DNA from: Galaxea fascicularis
Lineage: Eukaryota > Cnidaria > Anthozoa > Scleractinia > Euphylliidae
DNA: 64,000 bases
Reading direction: 5' to 3'
Assembly (NCBI GenBank): GCA_948470475.1
Contig: OX419338.1
Span: 5,368,705-5,432,704, forward strand
Shown: positions 58,080-64,000 of the stretch, one piece after another
Numbering within the stretch: position 1 is the stretch's first letter
How the letters are laid out: each line of letters begins with the position of its first letter
The notes under the pieces: model-generated
Told to the model about the DNA's origin: nothing
Seen by the model: only the letters and a program-made list of their open reading frames with translations
Databases searched by the model: none
Program-made: the position numbers and the translations under genes

Positions 58080-61000
58080 TTAGATAGTGACTAAATATCG
58101 CAGCAACGTCCACTTACAGCGACCTTTTTCTCCAAATTCAAGCGTGACGTCATCGCCAATCAGTACAAACGGAGCCCAGTTCCTCACGGCAGACAGCTTC
58201 TGATCTCCTGATTCCCGAAGAAATTTCATGGCCTGGTGAAGACCAACACTGGAGCTTTTCCCTTCTGCTAGGTGTTGATAGAAAATGGTCATGAACTCCA
58301 GGGTTGCCTTGTCACTGATTCCCCAGAGTGACATCAAAACAGAACGAGCGCCAGCAGCCAGAAATGCACGAGCAATACCCATAACACCCTCTGATTTCAC
58401 TTCTCCGCGACCACTATGACAGCAACTCAGCACCACAAGCTTTGCTCGCAAGTGGGCTGCTTGTACATCTGATATTTTCAACAAGTAATCCTCATCCGTG
58501 GGTTCCGTTTTCTTCGGTTTTGATATTCCGCGTTGCTTTTCTCGCCATCCGGGATTTGGAGCCAGAGAAATTTCCCCCGTTTCTGGTCTTCCATGGGCTG
58601 CGATATGCACCAAGGCAACCGAACTCATTCGTCTCAGAACCTCGTTTTTGGTTGCTTCTGTTCCCGTTAGTGGTGGGATCTTTAAAATTTCTCCTATCCT
58701 TTCCACTTCCTCTTTTGCGTACTTAAGTGGCTTCTTTTTCAGCTTCTTCACGTCCTGCAAACACGGATCACCGACAAGAAGCACCCCTGTCTCATTATAA
58801 CTTTCCTTAGGGGCTTCCATAATCAGTTTTAAAATGGTCAACGAAGGAACAGTGCGAATTCTGATAGACTCACTCAATGCTGCTAACGGAGCTAAGGCGA
58901 ATGGACCATCGGGAACAATAATTAATTCGTCACCTTGCAACAAATCTGCAATGGGGCCAATAATTGCGTCGTATAATGGCTGCAGAGTGTCCTTGTTGGC
59001 TTGTGATGGCTCTGCTTGTTTTCCGTCATCTTCACTGTTGGACACTGGTTCATCATTTCGTAGCGTATCCTCATCCAGTGAACGATCCTCACATCTCACA
59101 CTTTTACCAGCCTTGATATTTTTCAAAACTGATTGCAGTAAGACCACAAAATAATCTTCGGGATCTCCACTTTCTATTTCCTTTTGTCTGAAATCAACCT
59201 TGTTTCCGTGGCTGATAACCCAGAAGCTAATTTTTCTGGGTTCCAATCCTAGAAAAACTGTTTGCGTCGTTAACGTATTTGACAGATAAGAAATCGTTTC
59301 TCTGGACAGAGTTGACGCTGCTGGGGGTTCTGCGAGATTATACTGCACCCTCAGGTTGTCGACCAAAGTCTGCGCTCGCCCCTGCTCAGCGGCATACAAG
59401 GCCTCGTCAATCTTTTGGAGATTTAACAGAGTTCTCCATAAAGCAGAGTAATTAGCACGATAGAGATCTCGAAAGCTTATCTTCCAGGCATCTTCATACT
59501 CAAGACCAGCCCTTATGCCATCGAAGAGGTCAACGCTTAACTGATAACATTCTGCAGCCTTTTGGTAGTCGTCACGGTTACTATAAGCATCGCCGAGATT
59601 TCCATAAGCTGTTCCTTCTCCGACTTTATCTCCGACTTCTCTGGCAATGAGGAGAGATTTATTGTAGTACTCTATGGCTTTTTCAAACTCTTTAAGGTTT
59701 TGATAAGCACCGCCGAGATTGGCATAGGCCTGGCCCTCTCCGGCCTTGTCGCCCACCAAGTTGGCAATAGAAAGATGCTTTTCGTGGCATCGCTTAGCCT
59801 CCTCAAAATCTCCGAGCTTTCGCCACGCATTGCCGAGGTGGCCATAGGCTAATCCTTCTCCAGGTTTATCTCCCAGCTTTTTGGCAATGGACAGACGTTT
59901 GTCGAAATGCTTCATGGCCTCATCCCTTTGTCCAAGCATATCATAAGCACTGCCCAGATTGCCATGGCACCTTCCTTCCCCTGCTTCATCACCTACGTCT
60001 TTGGCGATGGACAGACGCTTTTCGTAGTTCTCTATGGCTTTTTGGAAGTTTCCGAGGCTTGCATAAACACTCCCAAGATTGCCATAGGCCCTACCCTCTC
60101 CATTCCTGTCACTAGCTTCTTGTACTATGGACAGATACTCTTTGTACTTCTGTATGGCGTCCACGAAACGTCCGAGGCATCGAAAAGCAATGCCAAGATT
60201 GCAATATGCCCGTCCTTCGCCAGCGCGGTCACCAACTTCTTTTGCAATGAATAGAGCTTTTTGGTGGTAATTTACAGCTTCTTGAAAGTTTCCTCTACTT
60301 TGATAAAAATTGCCAAAATTGCTGTAGGCTCGTCCTTCTTCAGCCCTATCACCTACCTCTACAGCAATGGAAAGATGTCTCTTGTGGTACTCCATGGCTT
60401 TTTCGAAGTTTCCGAGGTCATTATAAGCATTACCAAGATTGCCACACGCCCGTCCCTCTGCATCCCTCTGTCCTAGCTCTTTAGCAATGATAAGCCGTTT
60501 TTCGTGACACTCTACTGCTTTCTCGAAGTCTCCGAGGTCATTATAAGCGTTGCCGAGATTGCCATAGGCCCGTCCTTCGGCAGCCCTGTTATTCCGTTCT
60601 TTGGCAATCGAGAGGTCCTTGGTGTGGTACTCTATGGCATCTTTAAACCTACCGAGGCTCGCATAGGCGTTAGCGAGATTGGCATTGGCCCGTTGCTCCC
60701 CAGTCCCGTCAGCTAGCTTTTCTGCGATGGAGAGATCTTTCTGGTGGTAGTCGATCGCTTCTTGAAAACGGCCAAGACTTTGGTAGAGATTGCCCAGACT
60801 GGCATAGGCGCGCCCTTCTCCGACGATGTCGTTCACTTCTTTTGCAATGGTCAAACGTTTCTCAAAGTGCTCTTTTGCCTCCGTGAACTTACCGAGCCTT
60901 AGGAAAACGTTGCCGAGATTTCCCGAAGCCAGTCCTTCTTTTACCTTGTCTCCCATTCCGACGGCAATGGACAGATGTTCTATGTGGCATTTTTTGGCTT

Positions 61001-61259
61001 CTTGAAAATTTCCGAGCTCAGTATAAACGATACCGAGGTTGCAATGAGCCCTTCCTTCTGCCGCCTTATCACCGATTTCTTTAGCAATAGAAAGATCGTT
61101 TTTGTGGCACTCTTTGGCTTCTTGGAGCTTCCCGAGTCTTTGATAAGCGACGCCTAGATTGCAGTAGACACGTCCTTCTTTGTATCTGTCGCCTGCTTTA
61201 TTGGCGACCGAAAGAGCATTACTGAGTCTCTCTATGAGGTCTGGCTTCTTTTCGGCCAT
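58080..61259 (-). CDS. TPR-CHAT protein: 14 tetratricopeptide repeats and a caspase-like CHAT domain
   Basis: 1059 codons, uninterrupted. Residues 24-583 are fourteen contiguous 40-residue repeats of the pattern [16 protein letters not shown]...H.K.LSIAKE.GD, an extended TPR array. Residues about 584-650 are a helical linker ([14 protein letters not shown]). Residues about 755-1040 form a CHAT domain (caspase HetF associated with TPRs) with the expected dyad: H889 in HIAAHGRP and C947 in LSCCHSGRG, then [17 protein letters not shown] and SLWGISD. The dyad is intact, so peptidase activity is plausible but unproven. Cytoplasmic: no signal peptide or membrane helix. An acceptor-like TTTTACAG at 61273 suggests an intron in the 5' untranslated region. 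Similar CHAT proteins occur in vertebrate TTC28 and in bacteria, including the type III-E CRISPR-associated TPR-CHAT. Substrate unknown. Confidence 0.95.
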   Translation of the reverse strand: MAEKKPDLIERLSNALSVANKAGDRYKEGRVYCNLGVAYQRLGKLQEAKECHKNDLSIAKEIGDKAAEGRAHCNLGIVYTELGNFQEAKKCHIEHLSIAVGMGDKVKEGLASGNLGNVFLRLGKFTEAKEHFEKRLTIAKEVNDIVGEGRAYASLGNLYQSLGRFQEAIDYHQKDLSIAEKLADGTGEQRANANLANAYASLGRFKDAIEYHTKDLSIAKERNNRAAEGRAYGNLGNAYNDLGDFEKAVECHEKRLIIAKELGQRDAEGRACGNLGNAYNDLGNFEKAMEYHKRHLSIAVEVGDRAEEGRAYSNFGNFYQSRGNFQEAVNYHQKALFIAKEVGDRAGEGRAYCNLGIAFRCLGRFVDAIQKYKEYLSIVQEASDRNGEGRAYGNLGSVYASLGNFQKAIENYEKRLSIAKDVGDEAGEGRCHGNLGSAYDMLGQRDEAMKHFDKRLSIAKKLGDKPGEGLAYGHLGNAWRKLGDFEEAKRCHEKHLSIANLVGDKAGEGQAYANLGGAYQNLKEFEKAIEYYNKSLLIAREVGDKVGEGTAYGNLGDAYSNRDDYQKAAECYQLSVDLFDGIRAGLEYEDAWKISFRDLYRANYSALWRTLLNLQKIDEALYAAEQGRAQTLVDNLRVQYNLAEPPAASTLSRETISYLSNTLTTQTVFLGLEPRKISFWVISHGNKVDFRQKEIESGDPEDYFVVLLQSVLKNIKAGKSVRCEDRSLDEDTLRNDEPVSNSEDDGKQAEPSQANKDTLQPLYDAIIGPIADLLQGDELIIVPDGPFALAPLAALSESIRIRTVPSLTILKLIMEAPKESYNETGVLLVGDPCLQDVKKLKKKPLKYAKEEVERIGEILKIPPLTGTEATKNEVLRRMSSVALVHIAAHGRPETGEISLAPNPGWREKQRGISKPKKTEPTDEDYLLKISDVQAAHLRAKLVVLSCCHSGRGEVKSEGVMGIARAFLAAGARSVLMSLWGISDKATLEFMTIFYQHLAEGKSSSVGLHQAMKFLRESGDQKLSAVRNWAPFVLIGDDVTLEFGEKGRCKWTLLRYLVTI

Positions 61260-61580
61260 GTTTAGGGATTCCCTGTAAAATATGTTCGTACAAAAGTATA
61301 ATTAAAATAGTGATACGACCAAGGCTAGAGCTGGATTGGCAGTGAAACCAAGCTTCGGGGAAAAGCCGGCTATCTTCAAAAATTGTCATGATGGGAGGAT
61401 GTTAAATTATTACCACAGTTGCTTTCTTATCTATTGCTTGATTTTTAAGATACGCCGCTAAAATATGTACTGCATGTCTGTATTTCGGTTGCTCACTAAC
61501 TGGACTGTCACTTGAAATGAAGTAGCAAGATATTTCACAAACCTTCAAAATGCATCGATCTTATTCCTAGGAAAGTAAAT

Positions 61581-62726
61581 CTCATTTACACGCGCTAAAA
61601 GAAAAACGGCACGGCACGTCAAATTTTTGGCCTGGTGCCCAAACCATTTCGGCACGGCACTACCCATTTACACGACCAAAACCTAAAGATTTTTCTCCTG
61701 TTGGGTTACAATTTTTAATTGGCACCCTTTAATTTCTGTCTGTTTTTCCCCGGGAAATGGCGGATAGACAACAAGCAATCATTTTGCATCCCGCGTTAAG
61801 CATGAAACGTGTCTTACCTCAAAACGTCAAGAGTCTATTCAGGGAGAAAAGTTATCGAGATCTCCAAGGAAAAGTCAGACGCAAAAGACAGAAAGAGACC
61901 TGGTAATAATGGCGCACATGGCTTGTCAAAGCTTTCGAGAAAGAAGCTTGTGGATGAGACCGGATAATCAGGCCTGGTTTGAAACGGCAGACACACAGTT
62001 CGATGAACAACAGTGGTATGAGAACTTCCGAGTCAAGAGAGATAAAATTTAAATTCATTTTGGACGAGAGCGAGGGTGAGATAACGCGACGAGATACCAC
62101 AATGCGCCGAGCTGTTAGTGCAAGTCGCAGACTCGCTATGTTTCTGTATTATTTGTCTTCTCCAGCGGAATACCGCACTACTGCTCTTTTTGGTGTATCT
62201 GTAGCATTTGTGTGTAGCTGCATAAAGAAAGTGTCAATTGTCATAGTCCAAAAAATGAAAGCAAAATTCATCACGACTCCAAAAGGGGAAGAGCTAAATG
62301 AGATCATACGAATCTACAAAGGCAAGTGGCAATTCCATATGTACGCGGGCGCAATCGATGGTACTCACATCCCGATTATTGCTCCAGCTGTTAGTCATGC
62401 TGACGGGAAAGTGTTTGCATCTCTTTAGCCGCCATTTTAGTGACAGTTACACATGCGCTAAGGATTGATTTATGCCAAAAAGGCCTGGAACGATACGGGA
62501 GAGCGTTTACACGAACGTAAATCTCGGCACGGTGCCTCGATTACCTGTGCCGAGACTACCTCCAGGAGGTAGCTCGGCACCCCAAAAATTTTGGGCACTG
62601 GTCCCACATTTCATTTGGGACCGCTATGTTTACACATCGAAAATCTGGAGTGCCGTGCCCAAATATCGTCAGCACGGTGCCAAAAGATTGCCGTGCCGTG
62701 CCGATTTCTTAGCGCGTGTAAATGGG
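61581..62726. mobile_element. Non-autonomous Harbinger element with matching ends
   Basis: The left end CATTTACACGCGCTAA and the right end TTAGCGCGTGTAAATG are mirror images, each followed inward by CGGCACGGCAC-type motifs. The interior holds a broken transposase (61979-62428) and an almost perfect hairpin at 62548-62581. A target duplication was not resolved. Confidence 0.7.
61979..62428 (+). pseudogene. Truncated Harbinger (HARBI1-like) transposase
   Basis: The readable part contains RRLAMFLYYLSSPAEYRTTA, FGVSVAFVCSCIKKV and AGAIDGTHIPIIAP, the region leading to and including the first catalytic aspartate of PIF/Harbinger DDE nucleases. A piece of the N-terminal YENFRVKRDKI lies upstream in another frame (about 62015). 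After HADGK the frame leaves the family and stops, so the later catalytic Asp and Glu are missing. Dead copy. Confidence 0.75.
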
Positions 62727-63329
62727 GTTTACACAACCGTAGTTCTCAGTAGGTGTTCGTCTTTTCAGGCAAGTTATTTTCGTTTAACTTTAAGGTTTAA
62801 TATTTTTATCTTTTTAGAATTTTTTAGTATATATATATATTTTTCTTCGCTCGAAGTTGTCCGTCCTCGTTTTTCATACCAGTTTTATATTATATATACA
62901 TTATATAATAAAAAGGTGGTGCACCACAGACTGACCGCAAAGCAAGGTCTTCAATCAGTACCCTAAAAGCCGAGCAACGACAAGAAAGGTTAAGAGCTTT
63001 GGTCTTCGACAATTTTACTTGGGAAAGTTTGACGATCGTCAGACTTAAAAGTCGGTCCACCGAACCTGGTTTCTGTTTATATATGTTCAACGTTGGATGT
63101 TTGGCGGATAAAAAGAAACGATTATGGTCTGGTGAGATCAAACAGTGATCCAGCATTGAAAAAGGGAGGGCCATGGATTGAAAGAGAAAGACACGAATTG
63201 GACGAATTGTATCAGCCTGCCGAAGGAAGGTAACCTTATTTCCGTGCCTCCACCGTTTAGGGTTTTTGTAGAGGATTGTATGAAATGAAAAAATGGTTAT
63301 CTCTTTCATAACTTCTTCTGTTTCGATTA
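62727..63329. other. No gene recognised
   Basis: Contains a TA run near 62829-62841 and only unsupported open frames on both strands. Confidence 0.45.
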
Positions 63330-63745
63330 AGGGGTGTTTACATTAGAAAACTCGCGCCGGTGCCAGTTTCACACCCGAATGACTACTTGATTTTGTATCG
63401 CCTTTACATGATCCATGCTGCTTGAAGAAATGGGACTCATTCCTCCTCATCGTCGACTACGCCATCTTCGATTGAGGAAAATTACGCATGCGCTACCCGT
63501 CCCAGTCCACCGAGAGACCGATTTCATACCGACACGAGTGGTTGTTCTTCGTTTACATGATACCGTTGTGAGATTTCGTACCGCAATTAAATTCTCGCAC
63601 TGGTACAGCAACCGTCGCGCCGGTACGAATCGTTCCGGCACTGTATTTTCTGGTGGTATCATGTAAACGAATGCAGAGCCATAAGAGGGAACCGGAGTTA
63701 ACTCGTTTCAGGACGAAAGTCGCCCCGTAATCATGTAAACACCCC
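63330..63745. mobile_element. MITE-like element with GGGGTGTTTACAT ends
   Basis: The left end GGGGTGTTTACAT and the right end ATGTAAACACCCC are exact 13-bp mirrors, 416 bp apart in all. The inside contains further TTTACATGAT and ATCATGTAAA motifs. No target duplication is clear. The name-sharing TTTACA motifs resemble the Harbinger copy at 61581-62726 but the ends differ. Confidence 0.6.
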
Positions 63746-64000
63746 GTCTTTCGTGTGAGAAGTGCGACCTACTTCCTGTTGGCAACATGTGGGTAGACAA
63801 AGGTCAAATTGATTAAAGTCGCGATTTAATACATGTGTGTCACCTTACTCGACAAAGGACATTTGCACAATTTTGAACTGTACCTCATAAGTAACCTGGG
63901 AAACCTAATGAAAGAACTAATTTTTTGTTGATCTTTTTTGTCGCGTGATGCTATTTTCGCTCCATCGAATCTCTCACCACTGTGCTTGCCTATGTCATCA

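Noticed and set aside
58442..61157. Several plus-strand open frames of 60-115 codons with mutual similarity
   Set aside because: They are antisense shadows of the CHAT domain and the regular TPR array; their similarity reflects the repeats.
1..64000. CRISPR arrays, bacterial operons or phage genes
   Set aside because: No regularly spaced direct repeats with unique spacers and no prokaryotic gene organisation; the only regular array is the in-frame TPR coding repeat.

Overview
The window reads as animal nuclear DNA: AT-rich, with intron-split genes on both strands and many short decayed transposons. The gene set (SF3A3, a MAP7-family gene, WDCP, a large TPR-CHAT protein, a glutamate-receptor-like channel with a potassium-type pore) and the repeats (tRNA-derived SINEs, a Penelope-like element, Harbinger, hAT and Mutator-type MITEs, CR1/jockey-like LINE remnants) suggest a cnidarian, most likely an anthozoan such as a coral or sea anemone. 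That assignment is inference; no species marker was found.

Layout. 0.8-5.7 kb (minus): three exons of a channel joining an ionotropic-glutamate-receptor ligand-binding half to a TVGYGD potassium filter; its remaining exons should lie left of the window. 5.7-24.9 kb: no complete host gene; LINE fragments, a 582-bp head-to-head Penelope inverted repeat, a 32-bp perfect palindrome and decayed Harbinger sequence. 24.9-30.8 kb (plus): WDCP, six exons, complete. 30.9-36.2 kb: MITEs, a tandem duplication, a SINE and unrecognised sequence. 36.2-42.6 kb (minus): MAP7-family gene, five exons, complete. 42.99-55.06 kb (plus): SF3A3, twenty exons, complete, head-to-head with MAP7 across a 435-bp shared promoter. 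55.4-57.9 kb: two MITEs with target-site duplications, then SINEs. 58.1-61.3 kb (minus): an intronless 1059-codon TPR-CHAT reading frame. 61.5-63.8 kb: a broken Harbinger copy and another MITE.

Exon boundaries were placed by hand from GT/AG (once GC/AG) sites, reading phase and recalled family sequence. The phases close exactly for SF3A3 (500 aa), WDCP (670 aa) and MAP7 (747 aa). The genes do not form one pathway: SF3A3 is a splicing factor, MAP7 a microtubule protein, WDCP a beta-propeller/coiled-coil protein, TPR-CHAT a putative caspase-like protease, and the channel a putative ligand-gated potassium channel. The most unusual items are the potassium-pore glutamate-receptor-like gene and the TPR-CHAT protein.
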